From: Microtetraspora glauca
GTDB taxonomy: Bacteria > Actinomycetota > Actinomycetes > Streptosporangiales > Streptosporangiaceae
DNA: 64,000 nt
Reading direction: 5' to 3'
NCBI GenBank assembly: GCA_001570385.1
Contig: BBYL01000007.1
Coordinates: 558,001-622,000 of the forward strand
Each line of letters starts with the position of its first letter. Within the stretch, counting starts at the first letter, position 1. The notes below the pieces were generated by a model, which was given only the letters and a program-made list of their open reading frames with translations, made no database searches and had not been told where the DNA came from. Of this stretch, positions 16,400-25,928 are shown in pieces. The position numbers were made by a program, and so were the translations under genes.

Positions 16400-17818
16400 A
16401 TGACCTCCTCCACGAAGGACGAGCGCTGGGGGGCGCCCCTGTGGGGTGCGCTCAGCGTTCTATGCGCCGTCGTCTTCCTCGACGCTCTCGACGTCTCGAT
16501 GGTGGGCGTGGCGCTGCCCTCCATCCAGGCCGACCTCGGCATGTCCACGGCGGCCCTCCAGTGGGTCGTGAGCGGATACGTGCTGGGATACGGGGGGCTG
16601 CTCCTCCTCGGGGGCCGTACCGCCGACCTGCTCGGCCGCCGCCGGGTCTTCCTCATCGCGCTGGCCGTCTTCGCCGTCGCGTCCCTGCTCGGCGGACTCA
16701 TGAGCGACGGCGCGCTGCTCATCGCGGCACGGTTCGTCAAGGGCATGAGCGCGGCGTTCACCGCCCCGGCGGCACTGTCGATCATCACCACGACCTTCGC
16801 CGAGGGTCCGGCGAGGAACCGGGCGCTCAGCATCTTCACCGCCTGCGGCGCGAGCGGCTTCTCCCTCGGGCTGGTGCTCTCGGGCGTGCTGACCGAGCTG
16901 GGCTGGCGCTGGACCTTCCTGATGCCCGTCCCGGTGGCGATCATCGCCCTGGTCGCCGGCGCCCGGCTGCTTCCGCGCTCCGACGAACGCGGCGAGGGCG
17001 GCCACGACATCCTGGGCGCCATCACGATCACCGCGGCGATGCTGCTGCTCGTGTTCACCGTCGTCCAGGCTCCCGACGTCGGCATCGTGCGCACCGCGCT
17101 GTCGGCCGTCGTGGTGGCCGCGCTGTTCGGGCTGTTCGTGTGGCTGGAGCGCCGGGTCAAGCACCCGCTGGTCCGCCTGGGCATCCTGCGGTCCGCTCCG
17201 CTGGTCCGGGCCAATGTCGGCCTGGTGATCCTGTTCGGCTCGTACGTCGGCTTCCAGTTCGTGGCCATGCAGTACTTCCAGAACCTGCTCGGCTGGTCGG
17301 CGCTGCAGACCGCGCTGGCGTTCCTGCCGGCGGGCCTGCTGGTCGCGGTCAGCTCGACCAAGATGGGCGATCTCGCCGACCGGTTCGGCACCGGGCGGCT
17401 CATCGTGCTCGGCTCGATCGCGCTGCTGGCGGGCTACGCGATGTTCCTGCGGGTGGACGAGCACCCCAGCCTCGCCGGGATGGTCCTGCCGGGGATGGTG
17501 CTGCTCGGCATCGCGTTCGGGCTCTCCTTCCCGTCGCTCAACATCCAGGCGACCAACGGGGTCTCCGACGACGAGCAGGGGCTCGCCTCCGGCCTGCTCA
17601 ACACGTCGGGCCAGGTCGGCGGCGCGGTGGTGCTCGCCATCGTGACCGCGGTCCTGACCTCCGGCTCGGCGTCCGACCCGATCGGCGCCTTCCGCGCGGC
17701 GATCGTCGTCTCGGCGCTGTTCGCCCTGGTGGGACTGGTGGTCGCCGCGAGCGGCCTGCGGTTCCGCTCCCGTACGGCGACCGCCGCCGAGCCGGAGAGG
17801 GTCCTCGAGACCGTCTGA
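16400..17818 (+). CDS. MFS multidrug exporter, 14-helix DHA2 type
   Basis: 472 residues if started at ATG 16400; ATGs at 16373 and 16388 are also in frame, but the first lies inside the operator array and the second inside the likely -10. Motifs: FLDALDVSMVGVALPSIQ (helix 1), GGRTADLLGRRRVFL (loop 2-3, motif A), GMSAAFTAPAALSIITTTF and late GLASGLLNTSGQVGGAVV. Proton-driven export of a toxic compound controlled by the neighbouring MarR protein is likely. A start at 16400 would make the mRNA nearly leaderless. Confidence 0.92.
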   Translation: MTSSTKDERWGAPLWGALSVLCAVVFLDALDVSMVGVALPSIQADLGMSTAALQWVVSGYVLGYGGLLLLGGRTADLLGRRRVFLIALAVFAVASLLGGLMSDGALLIAARFVKGMSAAFTAPAALSIITTTFAEGPARNRALSIFTACGASGFSLGLVLSGVLTELGWRWTFLMPVPVAIIALVAGARLLPRSDERGEGGHDILGAITITAAMLLLVFTVVQAPDVGIVRTALSAVVVAALFGLFVWLERRVKHPLVRLGILRSAPLVRANVGLVILFGSYVGFQFVAMQYFQNLLGWSALQTALAFLPAGLLVAVSSTKMGDLADRFGTGRLIVLGSIALLAGYAMFLRVDEHPSLAGMVLPGMVLLGIAFGLSFPSLNIQATNGVSDDEQGLASGLLNTSGQVGGAVVLAIVTAVLTSGSASDPIGAFRAAIVVSALFALVGLVVAASGLRFRSRTATAAEPERVLETV

Positions 17819-17907
17819 GGGCGAGTGTCTGAGGACGACGCGTCCAGGTGACCGTGTCCCGTCCGACCGGCACGCGGCGGGGGCGCCGGTCCGACGGTAC
17901 GGCGAGT

Positions 17908-17935
17908 GAGGGGCGCTCCTTCGGGGGCGCCCCTC
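17908..17935 (+). terminator. Terminator with UUCG tetraloop between convergent genes
   Basis: A 9-bp GC stem (17908-17916 with 17927-17935) continues inward through one G-U and two G-C pairs to a C(UUCG)G tetraloop, a very stable RNA loop. It sits between the end of the MFS gene and the end of the sigma-like gene and can act in both directions. Confidence 0.8.
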
Positions 17936-17997
17936 TGGCGTGCCCGGATCGCGCGACCCGGGCACGCGTAAGACGGCCGCGGGGATCGGTCACGGCA

Positions 17998-20130
17998 TTA
18001 GCCGAGCACTCCCGGAGTCCAGACAGGAGGGACCCGGCTCCGCTCGTCGAGGACGATGTCGCGTGCGGCGCACGACCTCACGTCCACGGCGTGGACGGAT
18101 GGCACCGCGCCTCCACCGCCCGATCCGCCGTCCGAAGCGGTCCGGGCGTCCACGATGACCTCGCGGGCGCTCGCCCAGCCGCGCACGCTCAGGACTTCGG
18201 CGTCCTCGGAAAGGCGCGGCGCGCAGCTCGTACGGACCCGGCCGGTGCCGGGGTCGACGGTGCTCAGCCAGAGCGGGCTGTCCTTCCCCGGATGGTCGCT
18301 GAGGTCGATCAGGGCCAGGCCGCGCCCGTCGGGTGACAGCGGCATGCCCGCGACGGGCAGCCGGAGGCCGTACATGGGGTCACGCAGGGAGACGCGGCTC
18401 AGCACCCGGCCGTTCGGGCGCATCCGCACCAGCTCCGTGATCCGGGTGTCGTTCACCCGGGTGACGGTCGTGCCGAGGACCGTGCCGCCGTCGGAGACGG
18501 CCAGGACCCGCATGCGCAGGGGCAGGGTCCAGGTGCGTTTCGTGGTGGCGTCGTGCACCCGGGGGCGTCCGATCGCTTTGCGCGTGCCGAGTCCGGCGGC
18601 CAGCCACCGCCCCATCGGCGAGATGGCCAGCGACGTGTGGTTGGTGGGGGTCTGCCCGTACGGGACGAGCTCGGTCGCTTCCGGCACGGAGTGCCGCCGG
18701 TCCACGATCACGAAGTCGGACGCGCTGGAGCTGTAGTAGGCGATCTGGTTCCCGTCCCCGCTGACCGCGAGCAGTTCGTTCGCGCGGGAGCTGTCCTCGA
18801 CCCCCACATCGACGATCTCGTACTCCTGCCCCTTCGCGGTGACCACGCGCCATTCCACGCAGTCGTTCCCGCTCGCCTGGCCCGGCGTACAGGAATCCAG
18901 GTAGGCGTACCGGATCGGGGCGTCCACGACGGACGGGAGCGGGCCGCCGGACTCCTGGGCCGGGCCGTCGGCCGGGCCGTCCTCGTGGATCCCGTACGGA
19001 TCGTCCGCCGGGCCGTCCGGCACGCCTCGGTCGGACGCGTCCCTGATCGCGCCGACGAAGACGGTCATGCCGAAGACGATGGGCACGATCATGACGGCGG
19101 CCAGCGTCACGCAGACGCTGGCGATGAGGGAGACGCGGCTGGCGCGACGTCGCCGGGCGGTGTCGACGACCTCGTCGACGACGCGGACGGGTGGCATCTC
19201 GGAGGCGATGGCGTCCAACCCCCGGCGCAGCGTCTCCTCCATCGGGTCGGCCCGCACGGGGCCGGACACGCCGGACGCTCCCGCCGTGGAGCCTCCCCAC
19301 GGGACCGCTGACGGCGGCACCGGCGCCCAGGCGGGCTCCTTCGCGAAAGCGATGATCTCCGGCTCCGGAGTCGGGGACGCCCAGGAGGTCGCCGATGGCA
19401 GGGATGAGGCGTCCGCTTCCGGCCCGGGAGGCGTCCATGGGGGCGGAGCCGCCGCGGACGTGGGTGCCGCCAGGTCGGCGGAGGCCCGAGCCGCACCGGA
19501 CACGGGGGTGGCGAGTCCGGGGACGCGGTGGCGCAGCTCCGCGAGGGCGAGCTCGATCTCCGCCCGTGCCGTGACAGCGGCCGTGCGGCACAGCCCCGCC
19601 GCCTGCGGCTCCGGCATCCCCTCGTGGAAGCGCGCGACGATCAGCGCGCGTTGGAGCGGGGACAGCGCCGCCAGGGCCTCCTGGAGGGACGACCGTTCCG
19701 TGGCGGGGACGGTCGAGGGCCGGAGTTCGCCACGCGCCGCCCCGGCGCGGCCCTTCCGACCGGTGGCCCGGGTATCGCCGGCCCGGGTATCACCGGCCCA
19801 GGCGTCGGCGGGCCGGGCGAGGAAGTACGTGAAGAGGCCCTGACGGGCCGTGTCGGCGGGCCTGGCCCAGCGAAGGGTGGGCCAGCGGGCGGCGATCCGG
19901 GTCAGGGTCCCGATCACGAAGGTGCGCGCGGCATGGGGATCGCCGGTCAGCAGGAGAGCCGTACGGGCCAGCGGTTGAGCCTGGTCCGCGACGAACGCCT
20001 CGAAGCCGGTCAGCCGGCCCATGTCGTTCTTGTGGCGCCTACCTTGCGCACTCTTGTCACCGGGACCGCCGCGCACGCCGTGGCCGGCACTCACGCCGGG
20101 ATCACCGCTCGTGCCGCGGTCACCGCTCAT
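17998..20130 (-). CDS. Membrane-anchored sigma-factor-like protein with C-terminal propeller-like domain
   Basis: 710 residues. The N-terminal 180 residues resemble SigE-type ECF factors: FEAFVADQAQPLARTALLL (region 2 start) and LSPLQRALIVARFHEGMPE followed by a helix-turn-helix like region 4. A Pro/Ala-rich linker, one membrane helix (VSLIASVCVTLAAVMIVPIVF) and about 330 extracellular residues with repeated strand motifs (ELLAVSGDGNQIAYYS, HTSLAISPMGRWLAAG, GMPLSPDGRGLALIDL) suggest a WD40-like propeller. ATG 20130 lacks a strong ribosome site; ATG 20022 is a possible start. It may sense the cell surface, or may have lost promoter binding. Confidence 0.7.
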   Translation of the reverse strand: MSGDRGTSGDPGVSAGHGVRGGPGDKSAQGRRHKNDMGRLTGFEAFVADQAQPLARTALLLTGDPHAARTFVIGTLTRIAARWPTLRWARPADTARQGLFTYFLARPADAWAGDTRAGDTRATGRKGRAGAARGELRPSTVPATERSSLQEALAALSPLQRALIVARFHEGMPEPQAAGLCRTAAVTARAEIELALAELRHRVPGLATPVSGAARASADLAAPTSAAAPPPWTPPGPEADASSLPSATSWASPTPEPEIIAFAKEPAWAPVPPSAVPWGGSTAGASGVSGPVRADPMEETLRRGLDAIASEMPPVRVVDEVVDTARRRRASRVSLIASVCVTLAAVMIVPIVFGMTVFVGAIRDASDRGVPDGPADDPYGIHEDGPADGPAQESGGPLPSVVDAPIRYAYLDSCTPGQASGNDCVEWRVVTAKGQEYEIVDVGVEDSSRANELLAVSGDGNQIAYYSSSASDFVIVDRRHSVPEATELVPYGQTPTNHTSLAISPMGRWLAAGLGTRKAIGRPRVHDATTKRTWTLPLRMRVLAVSDGGTVLGTTVTRVNDTRITELVRMRPNGRVLSRVSLRDPMYGLRLPVAGMPLSPDGRGLALIDLSDHPGKDSPLWLSTVDPGTGRVRTSCAPRLSEDAEVLSVRGWASAREVIVDARTASDGGSGGGGAVPSVHAVDVRSCAARDIVLDERSRVPPVWTPGVLG

Positions 20131-20377
20131 GCGCGCACGTCCGCGCCGTGCCGAGGCGGGTCCGGAGGCGAAGCGGGCCGCGGTCGCGCCCGCGGCGTGG
20201 CTCGGTCATCACTGGCCCTCCACTTTTCCGGGTGGAATGATGCGGATATTTCGGAATGTGGGATGCGCTGCGGCGGCCACATTAACGGAGATCCGAACCT
20301 CGGACCGGAAGCACACGTCTAATCGACTGGAGACGGAACCGCACCGCCGGCTGTGGAACGTTCGAAAGGAGATCGCG

Positions 20378-21073
20378 ATGAAGACGTCGTACGCTCTGGC
20401 TCTCGCCCTCGTACCGATCGCCGCCACCCTCGCCTGCGGGGGCGCCGGGAGCGCGGGAGGCGACGAACTCGGAACCGGCGGTACGGCCGGGCAGGTCGCC
20501 TCACCGGCCGTCGCGGCCTCCCCGGGCTCCGGCGCGGGCGACCCCACCGGAGCCGCCGACCCCACCGGAGCCGCCGACTCCGCCGCGCCGGCCGCCGCCA
20601 CGGGTACGGCCGCGGCGAAGCCGGGGGCGTCCGCTCCCGCCCCGCCCACGAGCACCAAGCCGGTCAAGGCGGAGCGCACCCCGGCCAAGCCGCCGAAGGT
20701 CACCGGGGTCAGGTTCGCCCGGCACGCGGGGTTCGACCGCGTCGTGATCGACCTGAAGGGCGCCATGACCGGGTACTCCGTGGACTGGACGGACAAGCTG
20801 GTCTACGACGGCTCCGGCTCCGCCGTCGGCGTCACGGGCGGGGCGTACCTCCAGGTGCGCGTCACCCCCGCGGCGGCGCACGACAGCGCGGGGAAATCCA
20901 CGTGGAAGGGGCCGCGCGAGGTCGCCGCGAAACTTCCCAACGTCCGTCACATCGTGAACAACGGCGACTTCGAGGGCATGGTCAGCGTGGGGCTGGTCCT
21001 CGCCCACAAGGCCGGGTTCCGGGTCGTGCCGCAGTCGGGGCCGTCCCGGATCGTGATCGACGTGGCGCACTGA
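20378..21073 (+). CDS. AMIN-like domain lipoprotein
   Basis: 231 residues from the ATG at 20378 after AAGGAG. A lipoprotein signal ends at TLAC-GG. A long Ala/Pro/Gly/Thr linker, including a direct repeat of DPTGAA, leads to a folded domain: VTGVRFARHAGFDRVVIDL, YLQVRVTP, VRHIVNNGDFEGMVSVGLVL and a terminal SRIVIDVAH. This is the actinobacterial AMIN-like domain, probably a surface-binding module. It diverges from the sigma-like gene, and the 247-bp gap should hold both promoters. Confidence 0.8.
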   Translation: MKTSYALALALVPIAATLACGGAGSAGGDELGTGGTAGQVASPAVAASPGSGAGDPTGAADPTGAADSAAPAAATGTAAAKPGASAPAPPTSTKPVKAERTPAKPPKVTGVRFARHAGFDRVVIDLKGAMTGYSVDWTDKLVYDGSGSAVGVTGGAYLQVRVTPAAAHDSAGKSTWKGPREVAAKLPNVRHIVNNGDFEGMVSVGLVLAHKAGFRVVPQSGPSRIVIDVAH

Positions 21074-21085
21074 CAGACTTGTGCC

Positions 21086-21442
21086 ATGGTGAGGAAGATC
21101 GACGCGGCCACCCGGATCCCGGTTCCGGGCGGAAAGATCATCGATGAGTACGTCGGCCGTGTGAACAGCGGTGACGAGCGGCTCTCGATCGCGCACATGC
21201 AGGCGCCCCCGGACTGGGAGGAACCGCCGCAGACACCGGAGTTCGGCGAGTACACCCTCGTGCTCAAGGGATCGGTGATCGTGGAGCACGAGGGCGGGTC
21301 CACCGAGATCGGGGCAGGTCAGGCCTTCGTCAGCGATCCGGGTGAGAAGATCCGCTACCGCTCCGGTCCCGCCGGGGCCGAATACGTCGCCGTCTGCCTC
21401 CCGGCGTTCTCCCCCGAGACTGCCAATCGTGACGACTCATAA
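21086..21442 (+). CDS. Small cupin-domain protein (EutQ-like)
   Basis: 118 residues, one beta-barrel cupin domain: EFGEYTLVLKGSVIVEHEGG is the first conserved strand pair, and IGAGQAFVSDPGEKIRY the second. The usual metal-binding His pair of motif 1 is not evident, which resembles EutQ-type cupins more than enzymes. It begins 12 bp after the lipoprotein stop with no clear ribosome site, so it is probably read through from that gene. The role is unknown. Confidence 0.75.
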   Translation: MVRKIDAATRIPVPGGKIIDEYVGRVNSGDERLSIAHMQAPPDWEEPPQTPEFGEYTLVLKGSVIVEHEGGSTEIGAGQAFVSDPGEKIRYRSGPAGAEYVAVCLPAFSPETANRDDS

Positions 21443-21545
21443 TCGGCAAACAGTGCATGATCGGCGTTTCCGCAGGTGGCATAGGATGCCGAGATGAACG
21501 AGAACGGCGCCCGGCGATCCCGGGGCCGCCGGGCGAGGAGGCTGC

Positions 21546-21596
21546 ATGAGCGAGCGAATCGGTAGGCACGGCGCCCTTCGCGAGGAGCGCGCATGA
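21546..21596 (+). CDS. 16-codon micro-ORF coupled to add, start-codon repeat copy
   Basis: Preceded by GAGGAGG at good spacing, it encodes [16 protein letters not shown] and stops in an ATGA overlap with the start of add. Near its end it contains GAGGAG, the ribosome site for add. The DNA matches the repeat units at 11374 and 11452. Another short frame (21494-21565, MNENGARRSRG...) overlaps it in a different frame, just after a TAGGAT -10-like box at 21482. Confidence 0.5.
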   Translation: MSERIGRHGALREERA

Positions 21597-22681
21597 ACCG
21601 GCCGACGCTGGAGGAGATCCGCAAGGCTCCCAAGGTCCTGCTTCACGATCACCTGGACGGCGGCCTCCGTACCGAGACGGTGATCGACCTCGCCCGTGAC
21701 TCCGGCTATGCGAAGCTGCCGTCCCACGACGCCGCGAACCTGGCCGTCTGGTTCCAGGAGGCGTCCGACTCGGGATCGCTCGAACGCTACCTGGAGACCT
21801 TCGACCACACCGTCGGGGTCATGCAGACCAGGGAGGCGCTCGTCAGAGTGGCCGCCGAGTGCGCGGAGGACCTCGCGGACGACGGCGTCGTCTACGCCGA
21901 GGTCCGGTACGCGCCCGAGCAGCACACCACCGGCGGTCTCAGCCTGGACGAGGTCGTCGAGGCGGTGATCGAGGGTTTCCGGCTGGGTTCCGCCGGCCCC
22001 GACGGCACCCCGAGGATCAGGGTCGGCACCCTGCTGACCGCCATGCGGCACCAGGCCCGCTCGATGGAGATCGCGGAGCTCGCCGTGCGCTACCGCGACG
22101 TGGGTGTGGTCGGCTTCGACATCGCGGGAGCCGAGGCGGGCTACCCTCCCACCCGCCACATCGACGCCTTCGAATACCTCCAGCGGGAGAACGCGCACTT
22201 CACCATCCACGCCGGTGAGGGTTTCGGGCTGCCGTCGATCTGGCAGGCCATCCAGTGGTGCGGAGCCGACCGGCTCGGCCACGGCGTGCGGATCATCGAC
22301 GACATCGCGCTGTCGGACGACGGAGAGGCCAAGCTCGGGAGGCTGGCCGCCTACGTCCGGGACAAGCGCATCCCTCTGGAGATGTGCCCGACGTCCAACC
22401 TGCAGACCGGGGCCGCCTCCTCGATCGCGGACCACCCGATCGGGCTGCTGCGCCGGCTGCGCTTCCGGGTCACGGTCAACACCGACAACCGGCTGATGAG
22501 CGCCACGAGCGTGTCCCGGGAGTTCGCCAAGCTGGTGGACGCCTTCGGCTACGGCTGGGACGACCTGCAGTGGTTCACGGTCAACGCCATGAAGTCGGCG
22601 TTCATCCCCTTCGACGAGAGGCTCGCGCTGATCAACGGTGTGATCAAGCCGGGCTTCGCACAGCAGAAGTGGCAGGCATGA
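21593..22681 (+). CDS. add: Adenosine deaminase
   Basis: 362 residues. Converts adenosine or deoxyadenosine to inosine or deoxyinosine. Zinc and catalytic motifs are H18-x-H20 in [28 protein letters not shown] and the late VTVNTDN. Length and order match the actinobacterial enzyme. Translation is coupled to the upstream micro-ORF and to the downstream PH-domain gene through ATGA overlaps. It supplies inosine to the purine nucleoside phosphorylase encoded at 24980. Confidence 0.95.
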   Translation: MNRPTLEEIRKAPKVLLHDHLDGGLRTETVIDLARDSGYAKLPSHDAANLAVWFQEASDSGSLERYLETFDHTVGVMQTREALVRVAAECAEDLADDGVVYAEVRYAPEQHTTGGLSLDEVVEAVIEGFRLGSAGPDGTPRIRVGTLLTAMRHQARSMEIAELAVRYRDVGVVGFDIAGAEAGYPPTRHIDAFEYLQRENAHFTIHAGEGFGLPSIWQAIQWCGADRLGHGVRIIDDIALSDDGEAKLGRLAAYVRDKRIPLEMCPTSNLQTGAASSIADHPIGLLRRLRFRVTVNTDNRLMSATSVSREFAKLVDAFGYGWDDLQWFTVNAMKSAFIPFDERLALINGVIKPGFAQQKWQA

Positions 22682-23256
22682 AACAGGTTTTCCGGTCGAA
22701 GCTGGCGTGGGTCTTCGGGTGGGCGTGGGTCATCTTCGCCGCGTGGAACGCCTGGGACCTGATCGTCCGCGGCAGCATGCCGTCGGCGCTGATCGCCGGG
22801 GCGGTGCTCGGCGTCATCACCCTGCTCGTCGGCCTGCTGGCGCTCCGCCCGGCGATCATCCCCGAGGAGGGCGGCGTCCGGATCCGCAACCCGTTCCGGA
22901 ACGCGTACGTGCCGTGGAGCTCGGTGGACGAGGTGCAGGTCTCCAACGCGATCGTCATCGTGGCGGGTGACACCAGCATCCGCTGCTGGAGCCCCCAGCC
23001 GAGCGCCCGCGAGCGGGCGAAGGCCGTGCGCCGGGCGGGCAGGCAGCAGGCGCGGAATTCGCAGCTGCCGGACAGCGCGGCGCAGGCCGTGCTGGGACGC
23101 ACCCACGCCGACTGGGTGGCCCAGCAGCTCCTGGAGATGGCCGTGCTGCGCAAGCGGGACGCCTCGGGGACGACCAGCGTGTCCTGGTCGCCCGTGGCGC
23201 TGGCCGCCGTGGCGGCGGCGGTCGTGCTCGTCGTGGTGACCTTCGTCCTCGTCTGA
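22678..23256 (+). CDS. PH-domain membrane protein
   Basis: 192 residues from the ATG at 22678, which overlaps the add stop. Two N-terminal helices ([15 protein letters not shown] and [19 protein letters not shown]) precede a small bacterial PH-like domain ([34 protein letters not shown]), a charged stretch and a C-terminal helix. Such proteins are common beside unrelated actinobacterial genes; function unknown. It ends in convergence with the phosphosugar mutase. Confidence 0.75.
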   Translation: MKQVFRSKLAWVFGWAWVIFAAWNAWDLIVRGSMPSALIAGAVLGVITLLVGLLALRPAIIPEEGGVRIRNPFRNAYVPWSSVDEVQVSNAIVIVAGDTSIRCWSPQPSARERAKAVRRAGRQQARNSQLPDSAAQAVLGRTHADWVAQQLLEMAVLRKRDASGTTSVSWSPVALAAVAAAVVLVVVTFVLV

Positions 23257-23300
23257 GCCGCCCGCGCCGCCGCCACCACAACCACCGCCGCGCTCGCCGA

Positions 23301-23323
23301 CCGGGCGGCCCGCCGCCGCCCGG
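23301..23323. terminator. Small hairpin between convergent genes
   Basis: CCGGGCGG (23301-23308) pairs perfectly with 23316-23323 across a 7-base loop. It lies in the 71-bp gap between two convergent stops and is a plausible shared terminator. Confidence 0.5.
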
Positions 23324-23327
23324 CCTC

Positions 23328-24971
23328 CTACACGCCGAGCGCGGCGGACAGATCCGCCTTGACCGCGGCGAGGTCGGCCGCGGCGGCCGCCCGTGCTCTG
23401 GTCACGTCGCCGGACGCCGGACCGGTGACCGGGACGACGACCTCCAGATAGCACTTGAGCTTCGGCTCGGTGCCGCTGGGCCGTACGACCACGCGCGCCC
23501 CTCCGGCCAGCCGGTACCGGAGGCCGTCGGTCGGGGGCAGGCCGGACAGGCCGGCGCCGAGGTCCTCCGCCGACTCGACCTCGCGCCCGCCCAGCTTGGC
23601 CGGGGGCTCCTCCCGCAGGCGGGCCATGGCCCGTCCGATCAGCGACAGGTCCTCGACCCGGACGGAGAGCTGGCCGGTCGCGTGCAGGCCGTACCGGCGC
23701 GCCTGGTCGTCGAGCAGGTCGAGCAGCGTCCGGCCCTCCCGCCGGGCCGCGGCCGCCAGTCCCGCGACGGTGAGCGCCGCGCCGATCCCGTCCTTGTCGT
23801 GGACGGGCAGCCCGGCGTCGGAGCCGACGCTGTAGCCGAGGGCCTCCTCGTACCCGAAGATCAGCCCCGGCCCGGCCTTCATGATCCATTTGAAGCCGGT
23901 CAGCGTCTCCGCGTACCGCACGCCGTGCGCCGCGGCGATCTTGCCGAGCAGTGACGACGAGACGATGGTCGTCGCGACCAGGCGGTCGTCGCCCGAGGTG
24001 TTCCGCAGGATGTGCTCGGCCAGCAGGGAGCCGAGCTCGTCGCCGGTGAGCATGCGGTACCCGCCGTCCGGAAGCCGCAGCCCGGTCGCGCACCGGTCGG
24101 CGTCCGGGTCGTTGGCCAGGACGATGTCCGCCCCGATCGTCCCGGCGAGTTCGAGCGCGAGGTCCATCGCGCCCGGCTCCTCCGGATTGGGGAACGCCAC
24201 GGTCGGGAAGTCCGGATCGGGGTCGCGCTGCGCCGCGACCATCTCCGGAACCGCGAAGCCCGCGCTCAGAAACGCCTCCGCCAGGGTGTCCGCGCCGACC
24301 CCGTGCAACGGCGTGTACGCGACGCGGACGTCCCGGGCGTCACCGACAGGAAGCGCGGCGAGGGCCCGCAGGTAGGGGGTGACGATCGCCTCGTGCGTGA
24401 GCGTGTCCCAGGAGTCGCCGAGAGGCAGCTCGTCCACCCGGCCGACCGCGTCGATCGCCCGTGAGATCTCGCCGTCGACGGGCGGCACGATCTGCGCGCC
24501 GTCCCCCCAGTAGACCTTGTAACCGTTGTCGCGCGGAGGGTTGTGCGAGGCGGTGACCATGACGCCCGCGTCCGCCCCCAGATGGCGTACGGCGAACGCC
24601 AGCACGGGGGTCGGCCACCTGCCGTCCATCACGGAGGCCCGCAGGCCCGCGCCGGTCAGCACGGCGGCGGTGTCCCTGGCGAACACGTCCGAGTTGCGCC
24701 GGGCGTCGTAGCCGATCACGACGTGCCGGCCCGGGCCGAGGACGCGGGCCAGACCGGCGGCGGCGCGCATCACCGTGACCCGGTTCATCCGGGCGGGACC
24801 CGCCCCCAGCTCGCCGCGCAGGCCCGCGGTGCCGAACTCCAGCCTGGAGCCGAACCGCGAGGCCAGCTCCGTTTCGTCGTCGAGGGCGAGAACCGCCTCC
24901 AGCTCCGCCCGGGTCTCCGGGTCCGGATCCTGGGCCAGCCACTCCCGCGCCCGCAGTACGAGATCACTCAT
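23328..24971 (-). CDS. Phospho-sugar mutase (phosphoglucomutase/phosphomannomutase/phosphopentomutase type)
   Basis: 547 residues, the long form common in Actinobacteria. Motifs: active-site serine loop VMVTASHNPPRDNGYK, metal-binding loop ANDPDADRCA, sugar loop FGYEEALGY and phosphate-binding RPSGTEPKLKCYLE. It interconverts sugar-1- and sugar-6(5)-phosphates. It begins 8 bp after the purine nucleoside phosphorylase gene, so a phosphopentomutase-like role (ribose-1-phosphate to ribose-5-phosphate) is likely, by context only. Confidence 0.93.
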   Translation of the reverse strand: MSDLVLRAREWLAQDPDPETRAELEAVLALDDETELASRFGSRLEFGTAGLRGELGAGPARMNRVTVMRAAAGLARVLGPGRHVVIGYDARRNSDVFARDTAAVLTGAGLRASVMDGRWPTPVLAFAVRHLGADAGVMVTASHNPPRDNGYKVYWGDGAQIVPPVDGEISRAIDAVGRVDELPLGDSWDTLTHEAIVTPYLRALAALPVGDARDVRVAYTPLHGVGADTLAEAFLSAGFAVPEMVAAQRDPDPDFPTVAFPNPEEPGAMDLALELAGTIGADIVLANDPDADRCATGLRLPDGGYRMLTGDELGSLLAEHILRNTSGDDRLVATTIVSSSLLGKIAAAHGVRYAETLTGFKWIMKAGPGLIFGYEEALGYSVGSDAGLPVHDKDGIGAALTVAGLAAAARREGRTLLDLLDDQARRYGLHATGQLSVRVEDLSLIGRAMARLREEPPAKLGGREVESAEDLGAGLSGLPPTDGLRYRLAGGARVVVRPSGTEPKLKCYLEVVVPVTGPASGDVTRARAAAAADLAAVKADLSAALGV

Positions 24972-24979
24972 CGGGGCCC

Positions 24980-25789
24980 CTACAGCTTGTCGACGACCTT
25001 GGCGAGCAGCACGCCCATCCGGGCGGCGGTGGCGCGGCCGACCTCGAGGACCTCCTCGTGGTTCAGCGGCTCGCCCACCAGACCGGCGCCCGGGTTGGTC
25101 ACCAGGGAGATGCCGAGCACGTCCGCCCCGGCCTCCCGTGCCGCGATGGCCTCGAGCACCGTCGACATGCCGACCAGGTCGCCGCCGAGCGTGCGCAGCA
25201 TCCGGATCTCCGCCGGGGTCTCGTACGTCGGGCCGCGGAAGGCGACGTAGACGCCCTCGGCGAGGGACGGGTCCACCTCGCGGGCGAGGTCGCGCAGCCG
25301 CGGCGAGTAGACCGAGGTGAGGTCGACGAAGGTGGCGCCGGTGATCGGGTTGGCCCCGGTCATGTTGATGTGATCGCTGATCAGGACGGGGTCGCCCACG
25401 TTCTGGGTCTCGGGGCGCAGGCCGCCCGCGGCGTTCGTCAGGACCACGGTGCGCGCCCCGGCCGCGACGGCCGTACGGACGCCGTGCACGACCGGCTCGA
25501 CGCCGCGGCCCTCGTAGAGGTGCGTACGACCGAGGAGGATCAGGGCGTTCAGCCCCGACGCCGTCGTGACGGCGCGGATCGTGCCCGCGTGCCCGGCGAC
25601 GGCGGGCGGGGCGAATCCGGGCAACTTCGTCACCGGGAACTCGGTGACGGTCTCGCCGATCGCGTCCGCGGCCGGGACCCAGCCCGACCCCATGACGAGG
25701 GCGACGTCGAAGGACTCGATGCCGGTGAGGTTCTTGAGGGTGGCCGCGGCCTCTGCCGCCAGTTCGTAAGCGTCGTTGGTCACGTTCAC
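24980..25789 (-). CDS. punA: Purine-nucleoside phosphorylase
   Basis: 269 residues of the trimeric (PNP/MTAP) family, which splits inosine and guanosine with phosphate. Motifs: [16 protein letters not shown] (phosphate loop), [32 protein letters not shown], and [12 protein letters not shown] with SLVTNPGAG near the C-terminus. The start is GTG 25789 (another GTG at 25783). No ribosome site precedes it, so a leaderless transcript is likely. It is the first gene of a two-gene operon with the mutase. Confidence 0.93.
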   Translation of the reverse strand: MNVTNDAYELAAEAAATLKNLTGIESFDVALVMGSGWVPAADAIGETVTEFPVTKLPGFAPPAVAGHAGTIRAVTTASGLNALILLGRTHLYEGRGVEPVVHGVRTAVAAGARTVVLTNAAGGLRPETQNVGDPVLISDHINMTGANPITGATFVDLTSVYSPRLRDLAREVDPSLAEGVYVAFRGPTYETPAEIRMLRTLGGDLVGMSTVLEAIAAREAGADVLGISLVTNPGAGLVGEPLNHEEVLEVGRATAARMGVLLAKVVDKL

Positions 25790-25887
25790 CGAGCGTACAG
25801 AAGCGGACGAACCTCGCTTGCCACGTCACCTGCCAGAATCCGCGGGCCGGACTTCGGCGATGTTCTCCAAACCACGACCTTCGGCGG

Positions 25888-25922
25888 CGGTGGAGGTCCC
25901 TCACGAGAAGGGACCTCCACCG
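25888..25922 (-). terminator. Strong hairpin terminator after the GH2 gene
   Basis: A perfect 14-bp stem (25888-25901 with 25909-25922) with loop CACGAGA lies six bases beyond the GH2 stop on the minus strand. It separates that operon from the punA promoter. Confidence 0.85.
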
Positions 25923-25928
25923 TGGTCA

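Noticed and set aside
22255..23256. Upstream extension of the PH-domain gene into add
   Set aside because: The extension is out-of-frame add sequence; ATG 22678 in an ATGA overlap with a membrane helix right after it is the natural start.
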